Assembly: GCA_020832185.1 (NCBI GenBank)
Contig: JAFIFE010000014.1
Coordinates: forward strand, 186,001-250,000
Length of the DNA: 64,000 nt
Direction: 5' to 3'
From: Alkalibacterium sp.
GTDB lineage: Bacteria; Bacillota; Bacilli; Lactobacillales; Carnobacteriaceae_A
Position numbers and translations under genes: made by a program. Positions 50,244-59,588 of the stretch are shown here, one piece after another; the stretch's first letter is position 1, and every line of letters starts with the position of its first letter. Below the pieces are notes generated by a model that saw only the letters and a program-made list of their open reading frames with translations, did no database searches and was not told where the DNA came from.

Positions 50244-50879
50244 TCAGTCTTCTACTAAATCATGTCGAAATGCATAAATCGCGACTTGCGTCCGGTCTTC
50301 CACATCCAGTTTAGATAGAATGTTCGAAACATGTGTTTTAACCGTTTTTAAAGTAATGTACAGTTCATCAGCAATTTCCTGATTGGTGTATCCCCTGGAA
50401 ATGAGTTGAAGGACCTCATTTTCTCTATTAGTCAATAATTCATGGGGATACTGTTTATTTGATTCTTCTTTTCTTTCTTCCATAATAGAATTGACTTCAT
50501 CTTCAATGTAATTTTTGCCATTAAATGTTTCGCGTATAGCATGAGCAATTTCCTGGGCAGTAGACGTTTTAAGTATATAACCACACGCCCCCGCCTGCAT
50601 AGCCGGATACACTTTTTCATCATCAATGAAACTGGTTAATATCATTATTTTTGCTTCTGGCCATTCTTTCATGATGATTTGAGTCGCTTCGGTTCCATCC
50701 ATTACTTCCATTACCAGATCCATCAGAATAATATCCGGTTTTTCTTCTAACGCAAGTCGGACACCAATCTCCCCATTTTCTGCTTCTGCAACTACTTCGA
50801 AATCCTCTTGAATTGAAAAGAATGAAGATAAGCCCAGTCGCACCATTTCGTGATCATCTACTAATAACAATCGAATCAT
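50244..50879 (-). CDS. liaR: LiaR/VraR-type response regulator
   Basis: NarL-family regulator of 211 residues. The receiver domain has the phospho-acceptor D54 in DIILMDLVMEV, the acidic pair DD at residues 8-9 and the Lys of the ILKTS region. The C-terminal LuxR-type HTH reads LTNRENEVLQLISRGYTNQEIADEL, split by family as LTNRENEVL and GYTNQEIADEL. It lies 4 bases after the kinase gene. LiaFSR systems respond to cell-envelope stress from antibiotics acting on lipid II. Confidence 0.94.
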   Translation of the reverse strand: MIRLLLVDDHEMVRLGLSSFFSIQEDFEVVAEAENGEIGVRLALEEKPDIILMDLVMEVMDGTEATQIIMKEWPEAKIMILTSFIDDEKVYPAMQAGACGYILKTSTAQEIAHAIRETFNGKNYIEDEVNSIMEERKEESNKQYPHELLTNRENEVLQLISRGYTNQEIADELYITLKTVKTHVSNILSKLDVEDRTQVAIYAFRHDLVED

Positions 50880-50883
50880 TGTT

Positions 50884-51936
50884 TCATCCTCCTGATACTA
50901 TAGGCACGTTGATTTCAATACGCGTCCCTACATCTTTTAATGATATGATTCTTACGTTCCCCCCCATGCCTTCGATACGTTCTCTAATATTATGTAACCC
51001 ATAGCTTCCTGTTTTTTTATCCTTAACATCGAATCCTACCCCATCATCGATGACACTTAACTGTATTGTATTTCCATTCTGATTCAAATAGACCTCTAAT
51101 TCGTGCGCTTTAGCATGTCTAAGCACGTTAGACAGCAACTCCTGAATGATTCTAAAGAAGTGGTCTTCCATTGCCTGAGGCATTGTGATCGAGTCAATCG
51201 TATAATGAACCTTGATATCTATTTTAGTTGATAATTCTTTTAATAATTGTTCGATCCCCTGCTTGAGTGACTTGCCGTCTAACTGAATCGGACGTAGATG
51301 CAAAAGGAGCGCTCTCATTTCGGTCTGGGAAGCGTTGATCGTCTGTTCTACCAAGCCAAGCTGTTTAATGACTGGCTGAGGACAATTATCTATTTGCTGA
51401 TTGACGGCTGATAACATCATTGATGCCGCGAAAAGCTGTTGGCTTACTGAATCATGGAGCTCTCTGGCAATACGGTGTCTTTCTTTTTCGAGAATCTCTT
51501 CTTTGGTTTCATTATTGATGCCAACGGTTCCCTGTACATTTTTCAATGCCTGATCTGCCATAAACATAAGCTTCTCATGCAGGTTCAAGAATTGCTTGTC
51601 GATCTCTTCATTGATCTGCAACGGGGTATCCAGGGAATACATGTCCAGAAATATAGAAGCTGAATAGTGTCCCTGACTCATCATACGCAATCCTTCTTCT
51701 ACCTTCCTTAGCTTCTTTTTTTCAAAAGCCCTCAGAGAAGATAAAGTGACAACAGAAAGTATGAATGAGAATGCGATCAGATAAACAATTAATGAGATTC
51801 CCACAAAGTTAGCCTGATAGAGTGCTGTGATCCATTGGTTTTCAGAGAGTGACAGCAAAATAAAGATCGTAATGAAGACTAATACAAAAAAGTAGAGGAA
51901 AAAATACTTACTTAAAATAGAAAATGCTCTTCTCAT
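50884..51936 (-). CDS. liaS: LiaS/VraS-type sensor histidine kinase
   Basis: Membrane kinase of 350 residues. Two N-terminal membrane helices (about 11-30 and 45-65) are separated by only about 15 outside residues, the intramembrane-sensing layout. A HAMP-like segment follows, then a HisKA_3 domain with phospho-acceptor H161 in IARELHDSVSQQ. The ATPase domain contains VIDDGVGFDV and GSYGLHNIRERIEGMGG. It overlaps liaF by 4 bases and is probably inhibited by LiaF when there is no stress. Confidence 0.94.
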   Translation of the reverse strand: MRRAFSILSKYFFLYFFVLVFITIFILLSLSENQWITALYQANFVGISLIVYLIAFSFILSVVTLSSLRAFEKKKLRKVEEGLRMMSQGHYSASIFLDMYSLDTPLQINEEIDKQFLNLHEKLMFMADQALKNVQGTVGINNETKEEILEKERHRIARELHDSVSQQLFAASMMLSAVNQQIDNCPQPVIKQLGLVEQTINASQTEMRALLLHLRPIQLDGKSLKQGIEQLLKELSTKIDIKVHYTIDSITMPQAMEDHFFRIIQELLSNVLRHAKAHELEVYLNQNGNTIQLSVIDDGVGFDVKDKKTGSYGLHNIRERIEGMGGNVRIISLKDVGTRIEINVPIVSGG

Positions 51937-52676
51937 AAGTATATCACCTCTACCTCGCCCACTAGAGTATTCGAAACAATTCTCAGTTTTCGTATTGAAG
52001 ACGTATAGTTTTCACTTTGCCACTTGACCGTTTCGTTTTTCAAGTCATACTCTTCTTTGTCTATGACCAATTTACCAAGAGCCATACTAATGTCAAGAGA
52101 TAAGGCAATATCTTTAGGAACGATGATTTTAGTATCCCCAAACCCTTTCCTCATAATGATTGTATTTTCTCTTTTAGGAATGATGGTGTTGCCTAAATCA
52201 AAGAAAGTATCTCCCATGATTTTTATGAAATTTTTGTCATCCCACTGGAAAACATCTTTTCCAACAGAATCATCTCCGACCCATTTATTCTTGCTGAATT
52301 TCATTCGTGATTCATCTGCTACCTGATCATCCCATTCAACAGAGACAAATTCTTTTTCACGCCAATACTGTTTTCTTCTAAATAAGGGATCTCTTATTGT
52401 TCGGGACAGTTTACTATCTGTATTCATCTCTACTACTAAAAACACACTGATGATAGCCCAAAATGCATTAGTGAAGACGATAGACGCAATGAACAAGATA
52501 ATACTAGTCCACAGCTGATGAGATTTCGCTTCTTTGCTGCCCGGAGAAGTCTTATAAAGAAACAAAAAAAGCAATGCCATCATAAGAAAAACTAACAGCA
52601 TCCAGCTATTGAATATTTGATAGAACAACCACACAAAAAGTAAAATCATGACAGATTTATATAAGGTTGAACTCAT
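51933..52676 (-). CDS. liaF: LiaF/VraT-type membrane regulator
   Basis: The 247-residue protein has about four N-terminal membrane helices (1-95) and a C-terminal cytoplasmic beta-rich domain with repeated hydrophobic strands (IIVPKDIALSLDISMALGKL). This is the LiaF arrangement, in which the C-terminal domain resembles a bactofilin-like fold. It restrains LiaS. First gene of liaFSR. No liaI, liaH or liaG gene is nearby. Confidence 0.9.
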   Translation of the reverse strand: MSSTLYKSVMILLFVWLFYQIFNSWMLLVFLMMALLFLFLYKTSPGSKEAKSHQLWTSIILFIASIVFTNAFWAIISVFLVVEMNTDSKLSRTIRDPLFRRKQYWREKEFVSVEWDDQVADESRMKFSKNKWVGDDSVGKDVFQWDDKNFIKIMGDTFFDLGNTIIPKRENTIIMRKGFGDTKIIVPKDIALSLDISMALGKLVIDKEEYDLKNETVKWQSENYTSSIRKLRIVSNTLVGEVEVIYL

Positions 52677-52770
52677 GTGTGACTCCTCCTCTCATGGTTA
52701 TACAACTAGTATATCTAATTTTTTTAGGAATAGCACTAGCTTCAGTACAAAATCGGTCTCAAGGACTACA

Positions 52771-52807
52771 AAAAAAGCTAAAAGAAGAAACACTCTTCTT
52801 TTAGCCT
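52771..52807 (-). terminator. Terminator of greA
   Basis: A 12-bp AT-rich stem AGCTAAAAGAAGA/TCTTCTTTTAGC followed by six or more T on the minus strand. Confidence 0.85.
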
Positions 52808-52818
52808 TGTTGTTTATT

Positions 52819-53292
52819 TTAAAATACGTTGGTTACTTCTACTTCCATCGTGCCGCCTGGCGTGTTGATATGAACCTTATCGCCAATCTGCTTGCCTAAA
52901 ATCGCTTTCGCAATTGGAGACTCATTTGAAATTTTCCCTGAGAAAGGATCCGCTTCCGCTTTACCAACAATGGTATACTCTTCTTCAATTCCATCAGGCA
53001 GTTCTTTAAATATCACAGATCTTCCTAATGTCACTTCGCCTTCTTTAGAATTAGAACTGTCAATCAGCTGAGCATTTTGAAGCATGTTTTCGATCGTGCT
53101 GATGCGTCCCTCGATGAAGGCCTGCTCATCTTTAGCTGATTCATACTCAGAATTCTCCGAAAGGTCTCCAAAACCTCGGGCAATCTTGATACGCTCAACT
53201 ACTTCTTTACGTTTAACTGATTTTAAATGTTTTAACTCGTTTTCTAATTTTTCTTTACCCTCTAAAGTCATTGGGTACACTTTTTCTGTCAT
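52819..53292 (-). CDS. greA: Transcription elongation factor GreA
   Basis: GreA restarts backtracked RNA polymerase by stimulating transcript cleavage. The 157 residues form an N-terminal coiled coil whose tip has acidic residues ([18 protein letters not shown]) and a C-terminal FKBP-like domain ([16 protein letters not shown]). The start at 53292 follows GAGGTG by 9 bases; a GTG four codons upstream overlaps that site. Confidence 0.97.
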   Translation of the reverse strand: MTEKVYPMTLEGKEKLENELKHLKSVKRKEVVERIKIARGFGDLSENSEYESAKDEQAFIEGRISTIENMLQNAQLIDSSNSKEGEVTLGRSVIFKELPDGIEEEYTIVGKAEADPFSGKISNESPIAKAILGKQIGDKVHINTPGGTMEVEVTNVF

Positions 53293-53321
53293 CAATACTT
53301 TCACCTCATAAAAATAATACT

Positions 53322-53349
53322 ATTTTAATTTCTTCCAAAATTAAGTCAA
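53322..53349 (-). promoter_or_regulatory. Candidate greA promoter
   Basis: TTGACT (53349-53344) and TAAAAT (53327-53322) are 16 bases apart on the minus strand. A second TTGACA lies about 40 bases upstream. Confidence 0.55.
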
Positions 53350-53456
53350 ATGTTAAAATAATTTAAGAATGAACTGTCAACTAAATTCTCAATGGAATTA
53401 AGATACCATGAACATTTCATGATGTAAAGCGTTTTTAAAAAATAGTTCACACTAGA

Positions 53457-54095
53457 CTATAAGGAACGCTCTTCAAAAATAGTATGAATCTTTGTAGTCA
53501 TTAAATCGATTGCAACTTGATTGCGTCCACCTTCGGGAATTATAATGTCAGCATATTTTTTTGTCGGTTCAATGAACTGTGCATGCATAGGTTTCACTAC
53601 TGTAAGGTACTGCTCAATCACATTATCAAGCGTTCTGCCGCGCTCTTCAATATCTCTCTTGATGCGACGAATAATTCTTATATCATCATCCGTATCGACA
53701 TATAATTTTATGTCCATCAGTTCTCTAAGTCTAGGATCTTCTAATATCAATATCCCTTCGAGAATAATGACTTCTTTTGGCTCCTGAGCAATCGTGTCAC
53801 CACTTCTGGTATGTTTTGTATAATCATACACTGGCTTTTCAATACTGTTATAGCCCAGCAAATCATTCAAATGATCGATAAGCAGATCTGTATCAAATGC
53901 AAAAGGATGGTCATAGTTTGTCTTCAGTCGCTCCTCAAAACTCAGGTGATCCTGATTTTTATAATAAGAATCCTGCTCAAGCATCATGATCGATTTTCCT
54001 GGGAAATAATTGTATATTGCCTGACTGACACTTGTCTTCCCGCTTCCAGATCCTCCTGTAACGCCTATAACGATTGGTTTATTAACCTTACTCAT
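53457..54095 (-). CDS. udk: Uridine kinase
   Basis: Nucleoside kinase of 212 residues for pyrimidine salvage. The P-loop is [15 protein letters not shown], followed by [13 protein letters not shown] and [12 protein letters not shown]. The start at 54095 has AAGGA 9 bases upstream; an ATG six codons earlier has no binding site. A hairpin terminator separates it from mltG. Confidence 0.96.
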   Translation of the reverse strand: MSKVNKPIVIGVTGGSGSGKTSVSQAIYNYFPGKSIMMLEQDSYYKNQDHLSFEERLKTNYDHPFAFDTDLLIDHLNDLLGYNSIEKPVYDYTKHTRSGDTIAQEPKEVIILEGILILEDPRLRELMDIKLYVDTDDDIRIIRRIKRDIEERGRTLDNVIEQYLTVVKPMHAQFIEPTKKYADIIIPEGGRNQVAIDLMTTKIHTIFEERSL

Positions 54096-54141
54096 ATATT
54101 TGAATCCTTCCATTATAAAATTTGAATGTCTTTCTCAATAA

Positions 54142-54173
54142 AAGCACTGAGTTCAGTGATGAACTCAATGCTT
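54142..54173 (-). terminator. Terminator of mltG
   Basis: A 14-bp stem with one mismatch around TGAGTTCA/TGAACTCA and a 4-base loop follows the mltG stop. Confidence 0.8.
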
Positions 54174-54177
54174 CATG

Positions 54178-55263
54178 CTATCTTAAGTATTCATTTTGAT
54201 ATTCCAGATGCTGTTCATACGTTTCAGAGAAATAGATTTGTCGCGTAGATAAATCTGCAAGAAAGAACATATAATCCGTTTCTGCCGGATACATACTCGC
54301 CCTGATCGATTCTGAATCTGGATTATTTACAGGTCCAGGACCCAGCCCTCTATGCTCGTACAAGTTGTAAGGAGAATCCACTTCCAGATCATCATAGGTA
54401 ATGCGCTCCTGATGCTCTCCTAAGGCATACGTCACACTGACATCTGTCTGCAGTGGCATGTCGATTGCCAGTCGATTATAAAACACTCCTGAAATCACTT
54501 CCCTGTCCTCATATGTGATTCCTTCTCTTTCGATAAAGGAAGCCATAGTCAGAATCTCGTGAACGGTCATTTCATTTTCTTCTATCTCATCATAATAATT
54601 TGAAAAAACAGTATGCATTTGTGAAATCATTTGCGTTACGAGTTCTTCAAGTGTCGTATCATCAAAGAACTCATACGTTGCAGGATATAAATACCCTTCT
54701 AGAGTATAGAGCGTCTCTTCTCTAAGAGCGATAGCTTCAGACAGTAATTGCGGGAAGTCCTCAGCTTTTTCGTTTAAGAAATCGTCACTTTCCACTAGCT
54801 CAAAGAAGTCCTCAATGCTGTAATCTGTCTGGTTGTCAATCACAATGGCGACCTGTTCGATCGTATAGCCTTCAGGTATTGTCAAGCGACCGGTTGATTC
54901 TTCAGTGATCGGGGTTCCGCCTTCCTGCAGATACCAGACGATTTCATCTGTAGACATCGAAGGAGAAAAAAGGTAATAGCCAGCCTGAAATCCTTCCTCA
55001 CCAGTGAATCTTAAATGATAATTGAATACAAAAGCACTTCTTATGATATTATTTTCTTCCAAGATACGTGCGATGTCTGTGCGGGAAGAGCCAATTGGAA
55101 TCTCCACAGGGACATCTTCATTACTCTCTGGTTCTAAAGGTTCCAGAGACGTCGTGTAATAATGATAGCCGGAAACTGCTAAAATTATAAGTAAAATAAT
55201 TAATATCGAAACAATACTCAGAACTATTTTTCTCACCGTATGAGTCGATTGTCTGTTGGGCAT
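54178..55263 (-). CDS. mltG: Endolytic peptidoglycan transglycosylase MltG (YceG-like)
   Basis: The 361-residue protein has a basic cytoplasmic start, one membrane helix (about 13-32), a LysM-like region and the YceG catalytic domain. The catalytic glutamate is in TMASFIEREG, followed by VFYNRL and VSVTYALG. It cuts nascent glycan strands and helps set strand length. The start MPNRQST at 55263 follows AAAGGATGG. A GTG frame 16 codons longer would cover a TATAAT-like promoter and is rejected. Confidence 0.95.
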   Translation of the reverse strand: MPNRQSTHTVRKIVLSIVSILIILLIILAVSGYHYYTTSLEPLEPESNEDVPVEIPIGSSRTDIARILEENNIIRSAFVFNYHLRFTGEEGFQAGYYLFSPSMSTDEIVWYLQEGGTPITEESTGRLTIPEGYTIEQVAIVIDNQTDYSIEDFFELVESDDFLNEKAEDFPQLLSEAIALREETLYTLEGYLYPATYEFFDDTTLEELVTQMISQMHTVFSNYYDEIEENEMTVHEILTMASFIEREGITYEDREVISGVFYNRLAIDMPLQTDVSVTYALGEHQERITYDDLEVDSPYNLYEHRGLGPGPVNNPDSESIRASMYPAETDYMFFLADLSTRQIYFSETYEQHLEYQNEYLR

Positions 55264-55404
55264 ATACTGTCCATCCTTTTTTCTTTGTAAGTTATCTCTA
55301 TCATTATACACAAAGTGTTATGCATGCGAAAGATATTTTTAAACAGCTTTGAACTGATCCGAAAGGTCTGAGTACACTCTCTTATAATCCAACTGTTAAT
55401 CATT

Positions 55405-55435
55405 AAAAAAGGATGGAGAATTTCTCCATCCTTTT
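55405..55435 (-). terminator. Terminator of the ireB-ruvX-DUF1292 operon
   Basis: AAAAGGATGGAGA pairs with TCTCCATCCTTTT around a short loop, with six T following on the minus strand. Confidence 0.9.
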
Positions 55436-55444
55436 GCTTTTTAA

Positions 55445-55774
55445 TTAGTCAGATTCTTCATCACTGATAAACGTGTTTAACACTTCTTCGATCATTTCCC
55501 ATTCTTCATCTGATTCAATAGCGCTTAATGTTCCTTCTAAGCCGCCGTCAGATTCAGTGTAAGAAAATGCAGACAATTCAACTTCTTCCCCTTCGCTGGT
55601 TCCTGATGGGAAAACTAACACGTATGATTTGTCGAAGTCTTCCGAATCGAAGGTAAACAGTATTTCATATAACTCTTCGTTACCCTCTTCGTCAATAATC
55701 GTAATATATTCGTGTTCATGTTCATCTTCATGTGTGTGATCGTGATCGTGGTTATGGTTATGCTCTTTTGTCAT
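55445..55774 (-). CDS. DUF1292 protein with His-rich N-terminus
   Basis: A 109-residue very acidic protein. Residues 4-24 have alternating His, Asn, Asp and Glu, nine of them His (HNHNHDHDHTHEDEHEHEY). The DUF1292 (YrzB-like) core follows: EEGNEELYEILFTFDSED and SYVLVFPSGT. The start at 55774 follows AAAGGAGG. The His/Asp stretch could bind divalent metal, but no function is established. It is last in an ireB-ruvX-DUF1292 operon, a standard Firmicutes arrangement. Confidence 0.92.
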   Translation of the reverse strand: MTKEHNHNHDHDHTHEDEHEHEYITIIDEEGNEELYEILFTFDSEDFDKSYVLVFPSGTSEGEEVELSAFSYTESDGGLEGTLSAIESDEEWEMIEEVLNTFISDEESD

Positions 55775-55787
55775 TATATTGCCTCCT

Positions 55788-56213
55788 TTATTTATTTGAC
55801 TGCTGATCAAGGTAATTCTGTAGGATCATTACTGCAGCCAATTTGTCTATCACTTTTTTACGTTTTTTTCTGGATGTGTTTCCTTCTTCGATCAACATTC
55901 GTGTTGCCTGCATTGTTGTTAATCGTTCATCCTGAAAAATAACGGGTAAATCGAATAGTGTCTTTAATTGCTCACCATAATTGAGCGAGATTTCGGCACG
56001 TGGTCCGATGGATCCATCCATATTCTTCGGCAACCCGACGACTATGGATTCAACCTCGTATTCTTTTATCAGTTCACCCAGGCGATCGAATCCTAATTCA
56101 TTCCTGGATTCATTGATCTGAACGGTCTCGATTCCCTGCGCAGTCCACCCAAATAAATCACTGATGGCTACACCAACCGTTTTCGATCCAACATCAAGTC
56201 CCATTACACGCAT
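55788..56213 (-). CDS. ruvX: RuvX/YqgF putative Holliday junction resolvase
   Basis: RNase H-fold nuclease of 141 residues, starting [19 protein letters not shown], with the second acidic site [17 protein letters not shown] and [12 protein letters not shown]. It acts in pre-16S rRNA processing in E. coli and possibly on recombination junctions. It abuts ireB directly. Confidence 0.95.
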   Translation of the reverse strand: MRVMGLDVGSKTVGVAISDLFGWTAQGIETVQINESRNELGFDRLGELIKEYEVESIVVGLPKNMDGSIGPRAEISLNYGEQLKTLFDLPVIFQDERLTTMQATRMLIEEGNTSRKKRKKVIDKLAAVMILQNYLDQQSNK

Positions 56214-56471
56214 TTATTTTTCACTCTTTAAATAATGGGTCACAAGTTCTTCAAGGACCTCATCGCGTTCATGCCTTTTGATCAAGTTTCTTGCATCATT
56301 ATGACGAGGAATATAAGCAGGATCGCCAGATAGTAAATAACCCACGATTTGATTGATTGGGTTGTATCCTTTTTCTTCCAATGCTTTGTATACAATCTTC
56401 AATGTGTCTTCTACACTATGCTCGTCCACATTTTCAACATTAAAACGAACGGTATGGTCATTTGAATTCAT
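56214..56471 (-). CDS. ireB: IreB family regulatory phosphoprotein
   Basis: An 85-residue protein with [28 protein letters not shown], recognised by [18 protein letters not shown]. In Enterococcus faecalis IreB is phosphorylated by the PASTA kinase IreK on two N-terminal threonines and restrains cephalosporin resistance. Here T7 is conserved, while residue 4 is Asn and S3 is the only nearby alternative. First gene of the operon with ruvX. A promoter is visible at 56570-56542. Confidence 0.93.
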   Translation of the reverse strand: MNSNDHTVRFNVENVDEHSVEDTLKIVYKALEEKGYNPINQIVGYLLSGDPAYIPRHNDARNLIKRHERDEVLEELVTHYLKSEK

Positions 56472-56541
56472 TAGTTATTCCCTCCATACTTTTTCCGTAA
56501 AACCTTATTGATCGATTCTCAATAAGTTTCTATTTGATTAT

Positions 56542-56570
56542 ATTTTACTAGAAATTCAATCAAAGTACAA
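56542..56570 (-). promoter_or_regulatory. ireB operon promoter
   Basis: TTGTAC (56570-56565) and TAAAAT (56547-56542) are 17 bases apart on the minus strand. A TTATTGA/TCAATAA hairpin (56505-56525 region) lies in the leader. Confidence 0.6.
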
Positions 56571-56628
56571 TGTAATCTGAACATGATTTCCCTTTTTAGC
56601 TAAATCAGAACTCAAAACTTACAAGGAA

Positions 56629-59277
56629 TCAGTTGCTTTTCTGTTCGATCCACTCTGATACTGCTGTCAAAGCCTCGTTCAGTCCTTCGGGTTTTTTCCC
56701 GCCTGCTTGTGCAAAATCAGGACGTCCGCCGCCTCCTCCATTCACATACGGGGAGATGTGTTTGATCAAGTCTCCAGCTTTCAACCCTTTTTTAACAGCC
56801 GCCTGGTTCATTGAGACAATCAGGTTTACTTTTTCATCATCTCTAAGACCTAAGACCAGCACATCAGAATACTCTTCCTGTTTCCACTTATCAGCCAGCT
56901 GTCTAAGCTGATTCATATCCTTAGCTTTGATCTCTTCAGCAATATAGGAAAGACTGTTAACCGTTTTGATATTTGTAAAGACTTCATCCGCTTGAGCATT
57001 TGCCAGTTTGGCATGCAGGGATTCATTAATCTGATTGGATTCTTTCAGTTCTTTTTGAAGCAGCTGGATACGTGATGGAACGTCTTTAGTGGATTGAACT
57101 TTCATCAGCTTAGAGGCATCATTCAGGATACGCAGCTGTTCTTCCATCCACTGGTAGGCACCTTCACTGCTCAATGCTGTAATCCTTCTTGTTCCTGCTC
57201 CTATACCCGCTTCAGAAGTGATTTTAAATAGACCAATCTCTGCCGTTCCTTTTACGTGCGTTCCTCCACACAGTTCTTTTGAATAGTCCCCGATCATAAC
57301 CACTCTTACATGTTCGCCGTATTTTTCACCAAACAGAGCCATAGCACCTAATTCTTTTGCTTTAGCTAATGTAGTTTCAACTGTCTCAACTGTATAATTT
57401 TCCTGTATCTTCTGATTAACTATACGTTCCATTTGAGCTAGCTCATCTTTTGACACTTGACCGAAATGTGTGAAATCAAAGCGAAGATGATTTTCTTCAA
57501 CCAGAGATCCAGCTTGTTTTGCGTGATCTCCTAATACATCTTTTAAAGCCTGGTGCAGAAGATGGGTAGCTGTATGATTGCGTTCAATCAATCTTCTGCG
57601 TTTTTTATCTATTACGAGCGAATACTCCTGATCAACAGTCAGTTCTTTTCTTACAGTGACAACATGTACAGGTTGGCCTTCAGGACCAGATTTGACCGTG
57701 TTAACTTCAGCCATCACATTGCTTTTTGTGTCCAGAATCAATCCACTGTCTCCTACTTGTCCCCCTTTTTCAGGATAGAAAGGCGATTCTTCAAACAATA
57801 GTTTAACATTCTCTCCTGATGCAACCTTTTCGACCAATGCTTCGTCTTTGATTATTTTCACTAATTTACTGACCGATTCATCTTTTCTATACCCTACAAA
57901 TTCACTTTGGACATTTAAGTCACTTAACAGAGAGGATTGAACGGCCATTGACCCTTCTGATTGACGTGCAGCGCGCGCACGTTCTCGCTGTTTGGTCATT
58001 TCTTCCTCAAACTCTTTGTAATCAATGGTCAAGTTTTCTTCGCTGACCACTTCCTCTGTCAATTCAATAGGGAAACCGAATGTGTCATATAACTGGAATA
58101 CATCTTTTCCAGACAGCGTTGTCTGATTTTTTTCCTTTGAGTCAGCTATAATCTCATTGACTCGCTCCAGTCCAGCAGCTAGGGTTTCAAGGAAGCGTTC
58201 CTCTTCATTTAGAATAACTTTTGAAATGAATTCAGCGTTCTGCTTCACTTCCGGATAATGTTCTTCCATGATATCAGCTACAACTGGGACACATTCCGTT
58301 AAGAATGGCTTCTCAATCGATAACCGACGTCCATGCATGACACTGCGTCTTAACAGACGTCTGAGAACATATCCTCGTCCTTCATTTGAAGGCAATGCCC
58401 CATCACTGATTGCGAAAGCTAACGCACGCACATGATCAGCAATCACTTTAAAACTCACTTTATTTTCTGCCGTTTCACCGTATGTTACACCAGAAATGTG
58501 TTCGACCTTTTCAATGACAGGTAAAAACAAGTCCGTTTCAAAGTTTGTCGGAGCATCCTGCAGAATAGATAACATTCTCTCTAGACCCATACCGGTATCA
58601 ATATTTTTATTTGGGAGCGGATCATACACATTATTCGGCTTATGATTGAACTGAGAGAAAACAAGGTTCCAGATTTCCAGCCATCTTTCATTCTCTCCAC
58701 CTGGATAGTTCTCTTCATGTCCTTCAGGAAGGTCATTGAACGATTCACCGCGGTCATAGAAAATCTCGGAGTTGGGTCCACAAGGTCCTTCACCTATATC
58801 CCAGAAGTTCCCTTCCTCTTTTACAATATGAGACTCATCCAATCCTACTTCATCTTTCCAGATCATATACGCTTCTTCATCATCCGGATAAACCGTCACG
58901 TATAATTTTTCAGGATCAAGATCCATCCAGTCAGGGCTTGTTAAAAATTCCCACGCCCAGACAATTGCTTCTGTTTTAAAATAGTCGCCAATCGAGAAAT
59001 TCCCCAGCATTTCAAATAACGTATGATGTCTGGCAGTGACTCCAACATTCTCGATGTCGTTCGTGCGAATACTTTTTTGAGAGCTTGCGATTCTAGGATT
59101 AGCAGGTTTAACTGTGCCATCAAAGTATTTCTTCATTGTTGCTACACCTGAGTTCACCCATAGTAATGAAGGGTCTTCTACAGGTACTAACGACGCACTT
59201 CTTTCCACTTTATGTCCTTTTTGTTCAAAGAAATCCAGATAAAGCTGTCGTAATTCAGTACTTGATAATTTTTTCAT
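56629..59277 (-). CDS. alaS: Alanyl-tRNA synthetase
   Basis: Class II synthetase of 882 residues. The aminoacylation domain starts STELRQLYLDFFEQKGH. The editing domain has HTATHLLHQAL and CGGTHVKGTAEIG as zinc ligands. The C-Ala domain ends HISPYVNGGGGGRPDFAQ. The start at 59277 follows AGGGTGAG; an ATG six codons earlier is less well placed. Controlled by a T-box leader. Confidence 0.98.
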   Translation of the reverse strand: MKKLSSTELRQLYLDFFEQKGHKVERSASLVPVEDPSLLWVNSGVATMKKYFDGTVKPANPRIASSQKSIRTNDIENVGVTARHHTLFEMLGNFSIGDYFKTEAIVWAWEFLTSPDWMDLDPEKLYVTVYPDDEEAYMIWKDEVGLDESHIVKEEGNFWDIGEGPCGPNSEIFYDRGESFNDLPEGHEENYPGGENERWLEIWNLVFSQFNHKPNNVYDPLPNKNIDTGMGLERMLSILQDAPTNFETDLFLPVIEKVEHISGVTYGETAENKVSFKVIADHVRALAFAISDGALPSNEGRGYVLRRLLRRSVMHGRRLSIEKPFLTECVPVVADIMEEHYPEVKQNAEFISKVILNEEERFLETLAAGLERVNEIIADSKEKNQTTLSGKDVFQLYDTFGFPIELTEEVVSEENLTIDYKEFEEEMTKQRERARAARQSEGSMAVQSSLLSDLNVQSEFVGYRKDESVSKLVKIIKDEALVEKVASGENVKLLFEESPFYPEKGGQVGDSGLILDTKSNVMAEVNTVKSGPEGQPVHVVTVRKELTVDQEYSLVIDKKRRRLIERNHTATHLLHQALKDVLGDHAKQAGSLVEENHLRFDFTHFGQVSKDELAQMERIVNQKIQENYTVETVETTLAKAKELGAMALFGEKYGEHVRVVMIGDYSKELCGGTHVKGTAEIGLFKITSEAGIGAGTRRITALSSEGAYQWMEEQLRILNDASKLMKVQSTKDVPSRIQLLQKELKESNQINESLHAKLANAQADEVFTNIKTVNSLSYIAEEIKAKDMNQLRQLADKWKQEEYSDVLVLGLRDDEKVNLIVSMNQAAVKKGLKAGDLIKHISPYVNGGGGGRPDFAQAGGKKPEGLNEALTAVSEWIEQKSN

Positions 59278-59311
59278 TTTACTCACCCTATTCATTTAAT
59301 TTTGTCCATAT

Positions 59312-59536
59312 AAAAAGACCGAATAAGCTCGTTACATACAAGGACGTCAGTACGCGGTACCACCTTGTTTGCAACAACTTATTCAGTCAGTCATTACCTC
59401 TTTAGTCTTGTTAACGCCAAGAAAACGGCATAATTTCTTATGCATGATCAAAAGGGAGCACCAAAGTATTGTGACATTTTTTCACCACTGCAAATGTCTC
59501 TCTAAAGGTTTCTTCAGCTTGTCCTTTGTGAATGTT
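59312..59536 (-). promoter_or_regulatory. T-box leader of alaS
   Basis: The minus strand carries the T-box core AAGGTGGTACCGCG (59366-59353) and a stem I region with AGAGAG and GGTGGTGA-like elements. A probable specifier GCU (59459-59457) lies in GGUGCUCCC. The terminator pairs GACTGAATAAG...ACAAGG with CCTTGT...CTTATTCGGTC, followed by five T. Uncharged tRNA-Ala would stabilise the antiterminator and turn alaS on. Confidence 0.93.
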
Positions 59537-59539
59537 AAA

Positions 59540-59568
59540 AGTATAGCGCAGTTTGACCTGCTAGTCAA
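59540..59568 (-). promoter_or_regulatory. alaS promoter
   Basis: TTGACT (59568-59563) and TATACT (59545-59540) are 17 bases apart on the minus strand, just ahead of the T-box. Confidence 0.8.
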
Positions 59569-59588
59569 TCTTTAATAACCGTCAATGG

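Noticed and set aside
59369-59575. Plus-strand ORF in the alaS leader
   Set aside because: It runs antisense through the T-box and promoter, both strongly supported.
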